A DNA stretch of 64,000 nucleotides, taken from NCBI GenBank assembly GCA_041739525.1, contig JBGSNQ010000158.1:62001-126000 (forward strand), read 5' to 3'. Shown in pieces: positions 1-8,779 of the stretch. Every line of letters begins with the position of its first letter. The stretch's first letter is position 1. A program made the position numbers and the translations under genes. The stretch is from DATJGR01 sp041739525 (lineage in GTDB: Bacteria > Pseudomonadota > Gammaproteobacteria > Pseudomonadales > Azotimanducaceae). The notes under the pieces are model-generated. The model had not been told where the DNA came from, searched no databases, and saw only the letters and a list, made by a program, of their open reading frames with translations.

Positions 1-1
1 G

Positions 2-436
2 TCGACAGGACAGATCGAGGGCGTTCGTGCCTTGAGCTCGCGAGCATCTGAAATCGGCTTGTCCGACACGGCGATTCGCGAGTTGAAAACCAAGTTGGGG
101 GCGGAGGAACGGCGCATCGGCAGCGTCTCGCGGCTGCTGAACGAGGCGCAGAATTTGATGAACGACGGTTTTATTACCGAACCGCCGGACCAGAATGCCG
201 TCGCACGTCTACTGGAGGTGCGTCGTCTAGATCCGAACAACGTGCAGGCACGCGACATGCTGAACGCCGCAGCGGGTAGACTGGCCAGCGTTGCACGGGA
301 GGCGTACGACGCCGGTCTGAAAAGCGATGCGCAGCACTTTCTGGAGTTGGCGTTGACCGTGACGCCGGATGTTCCGGAATGGCGGGCGCTGCGGGATAGT
401 TGGGCCGCGGAGAGCGGTAGGGTGTCGAAACAATGA
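2..436 (+). CDS. C-terminal part of a helical-repeat protein (partial)
   Basis: The frame is open to the left edge of the window, so the gene starts outside it and only the last 144 or so codons are seen. The sequence is almost wholly alpha-helical, with two helix pairs around ARLLEVRRLDPNN and AQHFLELALTVTPD that look like tetratricopeptide-type repeats. Its stop overlaps the start of the cyclase gene by four bases (ATGA), so the two are probably translationally coupled. Together with the FHA genes that follow, it may be the C-terminal arm of a serine/threonine kinase or a scaffold protein, but no catalytic motif lies inside the window. The function is therefore unknown. Confidence 0.6.
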   Translation, partial: STGQIEGVRALSSRASEIGLSDTAIRELKTKLGAEERRIGSVSRLLNEAQNLMNDGFITEPPDQNAVARLLEVRRLDPNNVQARDMLNAAAGRLASVAREAYDAGLKSDAQHFLELALTVTPDVPEWRALRDSWAAESGRVSKQ

Positions 437-1296
437 ATAAACTCGGTGTATCAAGCACCCACCCCGTTGTGGCTTTCGTCGACGTCGTCGACAGCGTGGG
501 ACTGTATCGCCGCGTCGGCGACGAGGCGGCCCAATCGAGAATCGAAGAAGCGTTGGCGTTCGCCAGTGCGTGCGCAGTCGAGGGTGGCGGACGGTGTATC
601 AAACGTAACGGCGATGAGCTGTTGCTGATGTTCCCCAGTGCAGATGCAACGTGTCGCGCGTTGAAGGCGATACAGATCGACACCGCGCTCGAGTTGCGTA
701 TCGGCGCGCATTCGGGTGCGCTGATTCGCAAGGGCGGCGACTTGTTCGGCGACACCGTGAATATTGCCGCGCGCCTGACAGCGATCGCGCGCGCGAGAGA
801 GATCGTCATCTCCGAAACCGTGCACGAGGCCCTTGGCCACGCGATCCGCAAAGCGTGCCGGCGCTTCGAGCAAGTGCGCTTGCGCGGCACCGCGCGCTCG
901 ATGGCGATTTATCACCTGTGTTGGGAGTCGGGCACCGCCACCCATTTCAACTCCTCTGTGCGCCGTACCGCCGACGCAACGCGCCGCCGCTTGATGCTGC
1001 AGACGAACGCGGGCCCGGTGGCGCTCGGTCGCGAGCAGGAACTCACCATCGGCCGCGATCCACAGTGCGACGTTGTCATCGATGATCCGCGCGTGTCGCG
1101 TTTCCATGCGACGCTCGAATGGCATCGTGGGATCGTAGTCTTGCGCGATCACAGTACGAACGGCAGCTTCGTGCGCCCCACCGATGAAACACGCCCGCAC
1201 TTCGTCAGGCGCGAAGTGCTGCCCATTCGCGGTGCCGGTGAACTCAATTTCGGTGCCGACGGCGCCGCCTGCCGTGTGCAGTACTGCTTCGAATGA
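433..1296 (+). CDS. Class III adenylate/guanylate cyclase with C-terminal FHA domain
   Basis: This 287-residue protein has a cyclase homology domain at about 10-165 and an FHA domain at about 195-270. The cyclase part keeps the expected catalytic set: metal-binding D17 in FVDVVDS, K57 and D61 in KRNGDE, and D107, N110 and R114 in DTVNIAARL. It is therefore probably active in making a cyclic nucleotide. The FHA part has the phosphothreonine-binding signature (IGRD, SRFH, TNGS). No membrane segment is visible, so it should be cytoplasmic. It overlaps both neighbours by four bases and forms an operon with another FHA protein, which suggests that its activity or location is set by a phosphorylated partner. 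ATP versus GTP preference cannot be decided from the sequence. Confidence 0.9.
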   Translation: MNKLGVSSTHPVVAFVDVVDSVGLYRRVGDEAAQSRIEEALAFASACAVEGGGRCIKRNGDELLLMFPSADATCRALKAIQIDTALELRIGAHSGALIRKGGDLFGDTVNIAARLTAIARAREIVISETVHEALGHAIRKACRRFEQVRLRGTARSMAIYHLCWESGTATHFNSSVRRTADATRRRLMLQTNAGPVALGREQELTIGRDPQCDVVIDDPRVSRFHATLEWHRGIVVLRDHSTNGSFVRPTDETRPHFVRREVLPIRGAGELNFGADGAACRVQYCFE

Positions 1297-2432
1297 CCGA
1301 CGTGCGATATGCGCTGGTGCTGCTCGACGAGCCCGATGCGCGTTTCCCGCTGGCCGGCAGCGTCACTGTGGGACGCCACCTCGATAACGACCTGGTGATT
1401 GCCGGCGAAGATGTCCGCGATTTTCACGTGCGCATCGAGACCAACGAACGCGGTCCGCGCGTCATCGTCCTCGAAGGCGCAACGGCGCACATCGACGACA
1501 CGCCAATTGATGGCATGGCCGGACTGGGCCCGGGTGTCGCGCTGGTGCTCGGCCAGCATCGCTTGCGCGTCGATATAGAAACGACGACCACACCCTGCGG
1601 ATGGAAGTTGCATCGCCTCGGCGATGGCTCAGGTGTGGCGATCGCGCCGACGTTGAGCGTCGGCCGCGCAACCGACTGCGATCTGCAACTCGTTGAAGGG
1701 CACGTGTCCCGCCATCACGCACGATTGCGCGCGGAAAGCGGTGCGTTGTGGCTCGAAGATCTGCGCTCCGCCAACGGCACTTACGTCAATGGCGATCGCA
1801 TCGCAGGCGCGTGGCGGGTCTTTCACGGCGACGAGATTTCGTTCGACACGATCCGATATCAGTTGATCGGTGACGCACCCGATCTCACGCCTATCCGTCC
1901 GCCGGGCCAACCGCCGGATCAACTCGATGCCTCCGAACGCATCGTCGGCGAACCGGCGCGCGCGGAAACTGCCGAGATCGCGAATGTCACCGTAGAGGCG
2001 GGTGCAATGCCGTCCGCGGCTCCCATCGTTCCGGAACCTACGCCGATCGGCCCGATGCTGGTCGGGCGCAGTGCGCCGGTAGCGGGTCGCGTCTTTCCGC
2101 TCGCGTTCGGTCGCCACCTGATCGGGCGGGGTCCGGACGCCGACATCCACCTGTCCGAAGCAAGCGTGTCGTTGCGACACGCCGAGATCGAACTACGTCC
2201 CGATGGCGCGCAGTTGGTGAATCTCATTTCAACCAACGGAACCTGGATCAACGGCGCCGAGATTCATACCGCGAAACTCGGTAATGGCGATTCGATCCGC
2301 ATCGGCCGCGTCACGCTGCAATATCGCGAACCGAGCCCGAAGCGCCGCAACGGACGCAGGTGGGCACGCTGGATCGTCGGCTTCGCATTGGTCGCCATCG
2401 CTGCCGGACTCGGGTGGCAGGCAATTCCGTGA
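1293..2432 (+). CDS. Triple FHA-domain protein with C-terminal membrane anchor
   Basis: This 379-residue protein carries three FHA modules. The first (residues about 5-95) is degenerate: it keeps G27-R28 but has D43 where the phosphothreonine-contacting serine is expected and lacks the NG loop. The second (about 105-190) is intact, with G124-R125, S139, H142 and N161-G162. The third (about 260-345) is intact, with G278-R279, S293, H296 and N315-G316. A proline-rich linker separates modules two and three. The end is a basic stretch (RRNGRR) followed by one hydrophobic segment at 358-376, a tail anchor. It starts inside the end of the cyclase gene. It is probably a membrane-tethered phosphopeptide scaffold for the signalling proteins upstream. 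Confidence 0.85.
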   Translation: MTDVRYALVLLDEPDARFPLAGSVTVGRHLDNDLVIAGEDVRDFHVRIETNERGPRVIVLEGATAHIDDTPIDGMAGLGPGVALVLGQHRLRVDIETTTTPCGWKLHRLGDGSGVAIAPTLSVGRATDCDLQLVEGHVSRHHARLRAESGALWLEDLRSANGTYVNGDRIAGAWRVFHGDEISFDTIRYQLIGDAPDLTPIRPPGQPPDQLDASERIVGEPARAETAEIANVTVEAGAMPSAAPIVPEPTPIGPMLVGRSAPVAGRVFPLAFGRHLIGRGPDADIHLSEASVSLRHAEIELRPDGAQLVNLISTNGTWINGAEIHTAKLGNGDSIRIGRVTLQYREPSPKRRNGRRWARWIVGFALVAIAAGLGWQAIP

Positions 2433-2514
2433 CATTGCGCGTAGTCCAGGGTCGCGTTGCCTTTCGCAGTGCAGCAAATTATGCTTCGGCGCCTCTGGGG
2501 TGGCGGATTTCCCG

Positions 2515-3417
2515 ATGGGTGTGAAGATCCCTTTTCGGCGCGAGCTCGAATTCGAGTACGGTGCGGTCACCGAACTGTCGCCGCTGATCCGCAGAGTCAT
2601 CGCGAAGAATCCCAGTCCATTCACGCTGCACGGCACGGGCACCTACATCCTCGGTCACGGTGACGTCGCGGTGATCGACCCGGGTCCGGCCGATCCCGAA
2701 CATACCCAGGCCATCCTTGCGGCAACCAAGGGTGAGCGGATCAGCCACATGCTGGTCACTCACACCCACACCGACCATTCGCCGGGTTGTGCACTGCTTC
2801 GCCAGCACTGCGACGCACTGACATACGCGTTCGGGCCGCACGGCTCCGGCATTGAAGATCCGACAGTAAAGCTCGAAGAAGGCGCCGACATGGCGTTCCA
2901 GCCCGACGTCCGGGTCCGCCACGGTGAGGTAATCGCTTCGGACGGCTGGTCGGTGGAGTGCGTGTATACGCCGGGCCACACGTCGAACCACGTCTGCTTT
3001 GCGCTGCGCGAAGAGCGAACGCTGTTTACCGGCGACCACGTAATGGGATGGTCCACCAGTATCATCTCGCCGCCCGACGGCGACATGCGACGCTACATGG
3101 AAAGCCTCGCGCTGCTGCTCGATCGCGACGATGTGCTCTACTGGCCGACGCACGGTCCGTCGATCGTCGAACCCAAGCGCCACGTCGACGCGTTCATCGC
3201 GCACCGGCGCGAGCGCGAAGAGCAGATCCTCGCGTGTATCGAGCGGGGGCAGCACAAGATCGAAGACATGGTGCCGACGATGTATTCCGACGTTCCCGAG
3301 TTCATGTATCGCGCCGCCGCACGCAGCGTGCTTTCGGCGGTGGTGTATCTGGTTCAGCGCGGCGAGTTGCGTTGCGACGGACCGGTGACGCTGCAGGCAG
3401 AGTACTTCCGCGCCTGA
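2515..3417 (+). CDS. LACTB2-like metallo-beta-lactamase fold hydrolase
   Basis: The 300-residue product has the metallo-beta-lactamase signature THTHTDH (H83, H85, D87, H88), a second ligand histidine in TPGHTSNH and the bridging aspartate in FTGDH. The N-terminal pattern NPSPFTLHGTGTY is typical of the LACTB2 branch, whose human member is a single-strand-specific endoribonuclease. Other bacterial members are annotated only as hydrolases. A winged-helix-like tail (about 230-290) also fits LACTB2. The frame is open further upstream into the FHA gene, but homology begins at the ATG at 2515, which clears that gene by 82 bases. It faces the sensor kinase gene tail to tail. The substrate is not known. 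Confidence 0.85.
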   Translation: MGVKIPFRRELEFEYGAVTELSPLIRRVIAKNPSPFTLHGTGTYILGHGDVAVIDPGPADPEHTQAILAATKGERISHMLVTHTHTDHSPGCALLRQHCDALTYAFGPHGSGIEDPTVKLEEGADMAFQPDVRVRHGEVIASDGWSVECVYTPGHTSNHVCFALREERTLFTGDHVMGWSTSIISPPDGDMRRYMESLALLLDRDDVLYWPTHGPSIVEPKRHVDAFIAHRREREEQILACIERGQHKIEDMVPTMYSDVPEFMYRAAARSVLSAVVYLVQRGELRCDGPVTLQAEYFRA

Positions 3418-3444
3418 AACCAGTGTTTTGTCCGGGACGCGACA

Positions 3445-5634
3445 CTAGCTCGAGGTAGACGCTTCGCCGTTGGTACGCGCCGGCGGTGCGGCAACCGTAC
3501 TCGCAAGCGGCAACTGCACGATCACAACTACTCCCGATCCATCCGGCAGGTTCATGCCGCGAACGGTACCGCCGTGGTGCTCTGCAATCACGCGCACGAC
3601 GTACAGCCCGAGGCCGAAGTGCAGCCGGTTGCGCCCTTCCGTGCTGCGATGGCTGACCATCGAGTCGAACAGCGTCTCTTCGGCTGCGGGCGGCAGCGTG
3701 GGGCCGCGGTTCGCCACCGTTATTCGAAGAAAGTCCTTCAGCTGATCGAGTTGCACCTTGATCGGGCTGTTGGGGCGGTGAAAGTCGATCGCGTTGTCGA
3801 TGATCTTGTCCAGCAACTGTTCGATCCTGTAGTCCGAAACGCGCGCGTACACCGGATGCCCGGTGCCTCTAAACGCGAACTCGCAATCCTTGTGCACCAC
3901 GCGGCAGTTCGCCACGTAGTTTTCGATAAGCCGTTCGAGGTCGATGATCTCGAGTTCTTCCGCTTCGAGTGATTCCTCAAGGTTCGCAGCATCGGCGAGG
4001 TTCTGCACGATAGCGCCGATTCGCATCACGCCACGCTTCGCACTGTCGAGGTATTTGCTGTCGCGCACCTCGGGGTTCTCGTCGGCGAGGTTCTGCAACG
4101 AGGTACTGAGAGTGTTCAACGGATTGTTGATCTCGTGGCGCAACGTTCGCGGCATGTTCTCCAGAAACTGGTTGTGCTGCTGCAGCTTCGCCAACATGCC
4201 GGATACGCTGCGCGCGAGGTCGCCGATTTCATCGCCGGCCGTCATCGCGCTCTGCAGCGCATTCGCTCGCAGGCGGCCGCGTGAATCGATTGCGGCGCTC
4301 GCTTCGCGGCGCAACTGCCGGATGCGCCATGCCAACCGGCCCGCAAAGGCGACCAGCACGACGAACACTACCAGCAGGCTCACCAACGACAGCACGATCA
4401 CCTGCTCCAGCGCGGCGCGCTGGAACGCCAGGATATCGGCGATATTCTGTTCGACGACGACGCCGCCAAGTACTGCGTCGCGCGAGACGATCGGGTGCGC
4501 AGCCATGATGATTTCCTGATCGTTCACGCGACAGCGCAACGCAATCGGATTGCCGCGCAGCGACGACTCGATCACCCTGTTGACTACCGTCGCTGAGTCT
4601 TCGCTCAGGTCTTCGTCATCCCAGCGCTGCCACATCACGAGCCTGTGCACAGCGGGGCGAATGACATCGAACCAACGGCGCGCGGTGGATGCCCAGCCCG
4701 GATCCACTTCGCGGTCTTCACTCATGGTGAAACTGCCGGTTTCGGCGCGTACACGGTTCTGTGCGTCTATGACGAGAATCCGCGCGCCCGAGTAGCCGAG
4801 CCCCTGAATGATGTTCAGCACCTCCGGCGAGCGCAGCACTACGAGGTTGAAACTCGATTTCCCCGCCGTCGGTAGCGTTTGCGTGATGGTGCGAACTGCG
4901 CGCGTTTCGGCGTCGTCGACATCGACATAGGACAAGCCGAAGAATTTGCGAGAGCCGAGCATGGTAAGGGGCATGCGAAATTCCACGTCGATACCGCCGG
5001 GGGTGCGTTCCATGTGACCCTGCACCTGATTTTCCGGTACGCCCGTTGCCGCGAGTTTCCAATCTGGACCGACGCGATAGGCGGTGGTGACGCCCGGGCC
5101 CGTGAACGTGATGACCACGCGACCGTCTTCGCCGTCGTCCTGTATGAAGTTCAAGCGCACGCTGTCGGCGTTGTCGAGCCGCAGATACTCGGGATTGCGA
5201 TACACCAGTGCGTCGTCCTTGATCCGCATGAACGCGTAGAGCTGTCCGGCGCGTTCGCCGAGCAAGATCTTGAACCCGCCGTCGATAAGGTTGTCTTCGG
5301 CGTCGACGCCGAACTTGATGAATTTGTCGGCATCGGGTTCCCAGTCGTTTTCCTTGCCGTCGATGCGGATCGGGTTCTGCAAGGGGCGGGCGTACAGCGA
5401 TTCGTAGTCTTCGATACGGATGGGCAGGTCGTTGAAAAGGTCTTCGCGGCCGTTGAACAGCGTCGAAATACCCTCGGCAGTGAGCAGCTGCGCTTGCGAT
5501 TGTCCCTGAATCAGCAACCGTTCCATGCCGATCAACTGGCGGTAGCTGATCCACGGCACGATCAACAGCACGAGCCCCCATAGCATCAGCTTCGTGCCGA
5601 GCCGCGGACCGCGTATGCGGTTACCTACCTTCAT
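3445..5634 (-). CDS. pdsS: Sensor histidine kinase of the proteobacterial dedicated sortase (PdsS) type
   Basis: This is a 729-residue inner-membrane kinase. A first membrane segment lies at about 14-32. A large periplasmic region (about 33-405) includes a beta-rich sugar-binding-like stretch around 85-270 and the conserved RSPEVLNIIQGLGYSGARILVID. A second membrane segment lies at 411-432, followed by a HAMP-like linker. The dimerisation domain has the phosphoacceptor H500 in LRHEINNPLN. The ATPase domain has an N box (DNAIDF) and a G box (FGLGLY). The periplasmic region and the IVPW.SYRQ entry match my recall of the marine sortase histidine kinase family, which is normally found beside a sortase. 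It sits 32 bases behind its response regulator. No sortase or LPXTG-like target gene is present in the window. Confidence 0.8.
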   Translation of the reverse strand: MKVGNRIRGPRLGTKLMLWGLVLLIVPWISYRQLIGMERLLIQGQSQAQLLTAEGISTLFNGREDLFNDLPIRIEDYESLYARPLQNPIRIDGKENDWEPDADKFIKFGVDAEDNLIDGGFKILLGERAGQLYAFMRIKDDALVYRNPEYLRLDNADSVRLNFIQDDGEDGRVVITFTGPGVTTAYRVGPDWKLAATGVPENQVQGHMERTPGGIDVEFRMPLTMLGSRKFFGLSYVDVDDAETRAVRTITQTLPTAGKSSFNLVVLRSPEVLNIIQGLGYSGARILVIDAQNRVRAETGSFTMSEDREVDPGWASTARRWFDVIRPAVHRLVMWQRWDDEDLSEDSATVVNRVIESSLRGNPIALRCRVNDQEIIMAAHPIVSRDAVLGGVVVEQNIADILAFQRAALEQVIVLSLVSLLVVFVVLVAFAGRLAWRIRQLRREASAAIDSRGRLRANALQSAMTAGDEIGDLARSVSGMLAKLQQHNQFLENMPRTLRHEINNPLNTLSTSLQNLADENPEVRDSKYLDSAKRGVMRIGAIVQNLADAANLEESLEAEELEIIDLERLIENYVANCRVVHKDCEFAFRGTGHPVYARVSDYRIEQLLDKIIDNAIDFHRPNSPIKVQLDQLKDFLRITVANRGPTLPPAAEETLFDSMVSHRSTEGRNRLHFGLGLYVVRVIAEHHGGTVRGMNLPDGSGVVVIVQLPLASTVAAPPARTNGEASTSS

Positions 5635-5666
5635 GATTCCGCGTCTCGGAGGTGTTCACGAACGTG

Positions 5667-6368
5667 TCATTGAACGGACCAGCGATACCCGTATCCGTAC
5701 TCACTCTTGATGCACGCGAAATCCGCGTCGACTTTTTCGAATTTCTTGCGGATGTTGCGCATGTGCGTGTTGATGGTGTTGTTGGTCACGAGACTCTGCA
5801 TCGTTGCATTCATCAGGGTCTCGTAGCTGACGGCGTGACCCGGTACACGAACGAGTTTCGCGAGCATGCGGAATTCGGTGCCGGACAGGTTGATCGGCTG
5901 GTTCTTCCAGGATACGAGCAACGCCTCCTGATCGAGCGACAGGTCGCCTACGCGACGCGCGGTGGTGCTTTCCTTCGTGCTCGCTGCGTTGCGCACTTCG
6001 TTGATACGCAGCAGCGACGATATGCGTTCCGCGAGATAGTCGAGCGAGATCGGCTTGGGCAAGTAGTCCCATGCGCCGAGTCGCAACCCCGAGATCTTGT
6101 CGATTTCACCGATGCGCTCCGTCAGAAAGATCACCGGCAGCGTTGGGGCGCGCACGAGCAGATCGCGGCACAGCTGGAAGCCGGCATCCACTTCGTCGCC
6201 GAGGATGATGTCGAGAATCGCGAGATCCGGCATTTCGCGTTCGATTCCGATGAGCGCTTCTTCGCGACTGGCGTACGCAGCCACGTCGTAGCCCTTCTTG
6301 GTAATCGCGTCTCGATAGTTGGCCCGCTGATCCGGATCGTCTTCGACGATCGCGATGCGCTTTGCCAT
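5667..6368 (-). CDS. pdsR: OmpR-type response regulator paired with PdsS
   Basis: The 233-residue regulator has a receiver domain (1-120) with acidic pocket E9, D10 and D11 and phosphoacceptor D53 in LAILDIILGDEVDAGF. A winged-helix DNA-binding domain follows at about 140-230 (GTEFRMLAKLV, NTINTHMRNIRKKF). The start is placed at MAKRIAIVED (6368). A longer open frame upstream adds 28 residues unlike receiver domains. The LGDEVDAGFQLCRDLL segment closely resembles the dedicated-sortase response regulator family as I recall it. The gene is the first of an apparent two-gene operon with the kinase and is divergent from pnuC across about 127 bases. Confidence 0.85.
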   Translation of the reverse strand: MAKRIAIVEDDPDQRANYRDAITKKGYDVAAYASREEALIGIEREMPDLAILDIILGDEVDAGFQLCRDLLVRAPTLPVIFLTERIGEIDKISGLRLGAWDYLPKPISLDYLAERISSLLRINEVRNAASTKESTTARRVGDLSLDQEALLVSWKNQPINLSGTEFRMLAKLVRVPGHAVSYETLMNATMQSLVTNNTINTHMRNIRKKFEKVDADFACIKSEYGYGYRWSVQ

Positions 6369-6495
6369 GGTGCGTCCGTTCAGCAAGTAGGCCGCCATTT
6401 TACCGGCAAATGGCACTCGTCGGCGCGCACGCCGTACGGCACCTCCTTGCATTGACTGCTAGCGCACGGCAGGCTTCGCCGCCGAATCACGAACT

Positions 6496-7107
6496 GTGTG
6501 TGTGGAATACCTCACTGCCGAATACTGGGCGCAGAACTGGCTCGAAGCCACCGGCCTGATATCCGGACTGTTGTGCGTGCTGCTGCTGATCCGGCAGAAC
6601 ATCTGGAACTGGCCCATCGGCCTGGTCTATTCGCTCGTCTCGATCGTGGTTTTCCTCAGGGCACACCTCTACGCGGATCTCGCATTGCACGTCTTCTACG
6701 TCGCAATGAATGCCTACGGTTGGTACTTCTGGGCGTTCGCCGAGCGACCCGTCGAGACGTCGGATGTTCCCGTGACCAACGCGCGGCCCGGCATGCTCGT
6801 CGGTTTGATCGCGCTGGTCGTCGTGGCAGCCACGACGCTCGGCTGGGTGCTCGCGAATCACACCGACGCCGCAGTGCCGTATTGGGACAGTGCAACTACG
6901 ACAGCCAGTTTCGCGGCGATGTGGTTGCAGGCACGCAAGTACATCGAGAACTGGATCGTGTGGCTGTTGGTCGATATCGTCGCAACCGGCATCTACTTGT
7001 ACAAAGGTCTCGAGATGTACGCCCTGCTGTATTGCGTCTACATCGGAATGGCATTTGCGGGATGGTGGGCATGGCGGCAATCGATGCTGCGAACAGCCGC
7101 CGCCTGA
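6496..7107 (+). CDS. pnuC: Nicotinamide riboside transporter, PnuC family
   Basis: The 203-residue product has about seven hydrophobic segments and the PnuC hallmarks WNWPIGLVYSLVS near the N-terminus and MNAYGWYFW in the middle. PnuC proteins import nicotinamide riboside across the inner membrane, and uptake is made one-way by phosphorylation inside the cell. The start is GTG at 6496. A second GTG six bases later is equally possible. The next gene, a NadR-like nicotinamide riboside kinase, begins inside the last 37 bases of this one. That strongly supports the assignment and indicates that the two are made together for NAD salvage. Confidence 0.92.
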   Translation: MCVEYLTAEYWAQNWLEATGLISGLLCVLLLIRQNIWNWPIGLVYSLVSIVVFLRAHLYADLALHVFYVAMNAYGWYFWAFAERPVETSDVPVTNARPGMLVGLIALVVVAATTLGWVLANHTDAAVPYWDSATTTASFAAMWLQARKYIENWIVWLLVDIVATGIYLYKGLEMYALLYCVYIGMAFAGWWAWRQSMLRTAAA

Positions 7108-7619
7108 CGGTCGCGGTGGTCGGCGCGGAATGCTCCGGCAAAACGACGCTCGCAGGGGATTTGGCACAGCGCTTCGACGCAGCGTGCGTCCCCGAGTTTT
7201 CGCGCGAATACCTCGCCACTCGCGCATCGTACGATCAGGCTGACGTAGTCGCGATCGCGAAAGGTCAGTACGCAGCCGAGACCGCGGCAGACAGTGCTCG
7301 GGGGCTGCTGATTGCCGATACGGATCTCGTGGTGATCAAGGTGTGGTGGGACGTGCGCTACGGCGGTAGCCATTCGTGGGTCGACGCAACGCTGGCCGAA
7401 CAACTCGCGAGCGAGCGTCGCTGTTACCTGCTGCCGACTCCGGACATTCCCTGGACGCCGGACCCGCTGCGCGAACATCCGAACGATCGTCCGGCGCTGC
7501 ACAAACGATATCGGGCATTACTCGACTCACTCGGCGCCGACTATCTCGAGGTGAGCGGAACGAGGGAGCAGCGGCTGGAGCGCGCCACCGCCGCGATCAA
7601 CGGCTGGCTCAGCCGCTGA
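7071..7619 (+). CDS. NadR-like ribosylnicotinamide kinase (AAA_28 ATPase)
   Basis: The 182-residue protein is a P-loop kinase with a Walker A motif in VVGAECSGKTTL (about 17-28), followed by VPEFSREYL, the pattern seen in the C-terminal kinase domain of NadR. It should phosphorylate nicotinamide riboside to NMN and trap what PnuC imports. Unlike enterobacterial NadR it has no helix-turn-helix and no NMN adenylyltransferase domain, so it is a free-standing kinase. ATG at 7071 is chosen; an ATG nine bases upstream is also in frame. The gene overlaps pnuC by 37 bases, and its end overlaps the convergent phosphotransferase gene by 11 bases. Confidence 0.87.
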   Translation: MAAIDAANSRRLTVAVVGAECSGKTTLAGDLAQRFDAACVPEFSREYLATRASYDQADVVAIAKGQYAAETAADSARGLLIADTDLVVIKVWWDVRYGGSHSWVDATLAEQLASERRCYLLPTPDIPWTPDPLREHPNDRPALHKRYRALLDSLGADYLEVSGTREQRLERATAAINGWLSR

Positions 7620-8475
7620 TCTCCTTCAGGGCTTCGGCACTGCGCGCTAGTTGCGCTTCAATCTCGGTTCGGCGATTGCCCGACGCGAGCTGCGCGAGAG
7701 CCCACGCGTACTCGCGCAGGAAATACGCCTTGCGGATGGTGCGACGTTGCGGAGTCGTTGGCGCACGGGCCGACTCGATCAATTCCAGGTATTCGTCGAT
7801 GAGCGCGTCGGTTTCGTCGAGCGACCAGCCGAAACCTTCGCTGAGGCAGATCAGATCGAACAACGGATCGTTGTCACCGGCCATCTCCCAGTCGAGCGTG
7901 CACCAGCGCGTAGGATCCGATGCACTGACGATGACATTCCACGGATTGAGGTCGTTGTGGCACGGACGGATCTGCAATGCCGCGCGCGTCAGCGACTCGT
8001 GTTCCTTTGCGAACCATGCCGGCGGGATCTCACCGAGCTGTGCTGCTACGCGCAAGTCGCGACCGATCGTCTGAACCAGGTCGTAGCGGCGGCCGAGCGG
8101 GGGAATGCGCAAGTGCAGGCGGGCGAGAAACTGCGCCAGCGCGGTGCTGGTGGGACGCGTGTCCACGAGCAGCGGCCCTGCCACACGGCGAGTCAACATG
8201 TGTCCTTCAGGCAACACGTAAGCGACCAGCGGCGCTGTGAGAAGTGCAATCGGGCCTGACAGCAGGCGCTTTTCGAACGAACGATCAATGACGAGCGGCG
8301 AGCGCCGCGCGAGCCGCAGCACATAATCCGCGTCGCGATAAGTAACCGCGTAGTTGTCGTTCGTATAACCGCCGACGAGCAACTCGACGTTGCTGATGCC
8401 GTCGATGCGCCACTGCGGCCGCAGGCGTTGCAATGCCTGCGAGGCTTCTATTGGTAACTCAACGATCTGATTCAT
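7609..8475 (-). CDS. Aminoglycoside phosphotransferase/choline kinase-like enzyme
   Basis: The 288-residue protein has the APH kinase fold. The catalytic loop is HNDLNPWNVIV and the metal-binding segment is LDWEMAGDNDPLFDL, which comes close to the choline and thiamine kinase branch. The N-terminal lobe has YTNDNYAVTYRD, where the nucleotide-binding loop is expected. The natural substrate is likely a small alcohol such as choline, ethanolamine, thiamine or a sugar amine rather than an antibiotic, but this cannot be settled here. The start overlaps the end of the small upstream gene by 17 bases, so the two may be co-translated. Confidence 0.8.
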   Translation of the reverse strand: MNQIVELPIEASQALQRLRPQWRIDGISNVELLVGGYTNDNYAVTYRDADYVLRLARRSPLVIDRSFEKRLLSGPIALLTAPLVAYVLPEGHMLTRRVAGPLLVDTRPTSTALAQFLARLHLRIPPLGRRYDLVQTIGRDLRVAAQLGEIPPAWFAKEHESLTRAALQIRPCHNDLNPWNVIVSASDPTRWCTLDWEMAGDNDPLFDLICLSEGFGWSLDETDALIDEYLELIESARAPTTPQRRTIRKAYFLREYAWALAQLASGNRRTEIEAQLARSAEALKEISG

Positions 8476-8776
8476 AGGTGACCCGCACCACGCCGTCGGC
8501 GCTCAACAATCGCAGTGTAAATGCAACTCCGTCTGCTTCCATCGCAAGCGCCAACCGGCGCAGTACGTCGTCCGGATCGAGGCATGCGTCGTCGATCTCG
8601 CCGGCCAGTTCCAAACCTTCGGACGGCGACGGTGTTGCCTCGATCGTCAGGCCGGCTTCGCCTGATCGCAGCGCACTGCGCGTGATCTGAAAATCGAACC
8701 CGGTCAGTTCGAACGCCGTCGCAAACTCGTGCAGCGGTCGTTGTGCTCGGAGGCTGCCGTAGAACGAATGGATCAC
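8459..8776 (-). CDS. Conserved-looking hypothetical protein, 105 residues
   Basis: I do not recognise this protein. It is soluble and acidic and has no signal peptide or membrane segment. It shows alternating beta strands and a helix (DPDDVLRRLALAMEADGVAFTLRLL). It lies between the AraC-type regulator and the phosphotransferase gene, four bases after the former and overlapping the latter by 17 bases, so it is probably part of that minus-strand operon. Tight packing and normal codon use argue that it is real. No function can be offered. Confidence 0.55.
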   Translation of the reverse strand: MIHSFYGSLRAQRPLHEFATAFELTGFDFQITRSALRSGEAGLTIEATPSPSEGLELAGEIDDACLDPDDVLRRLALAMEADGVAFTLRLLSADGVVRVTYESDR

Positions 8777-8779
8777 GCG

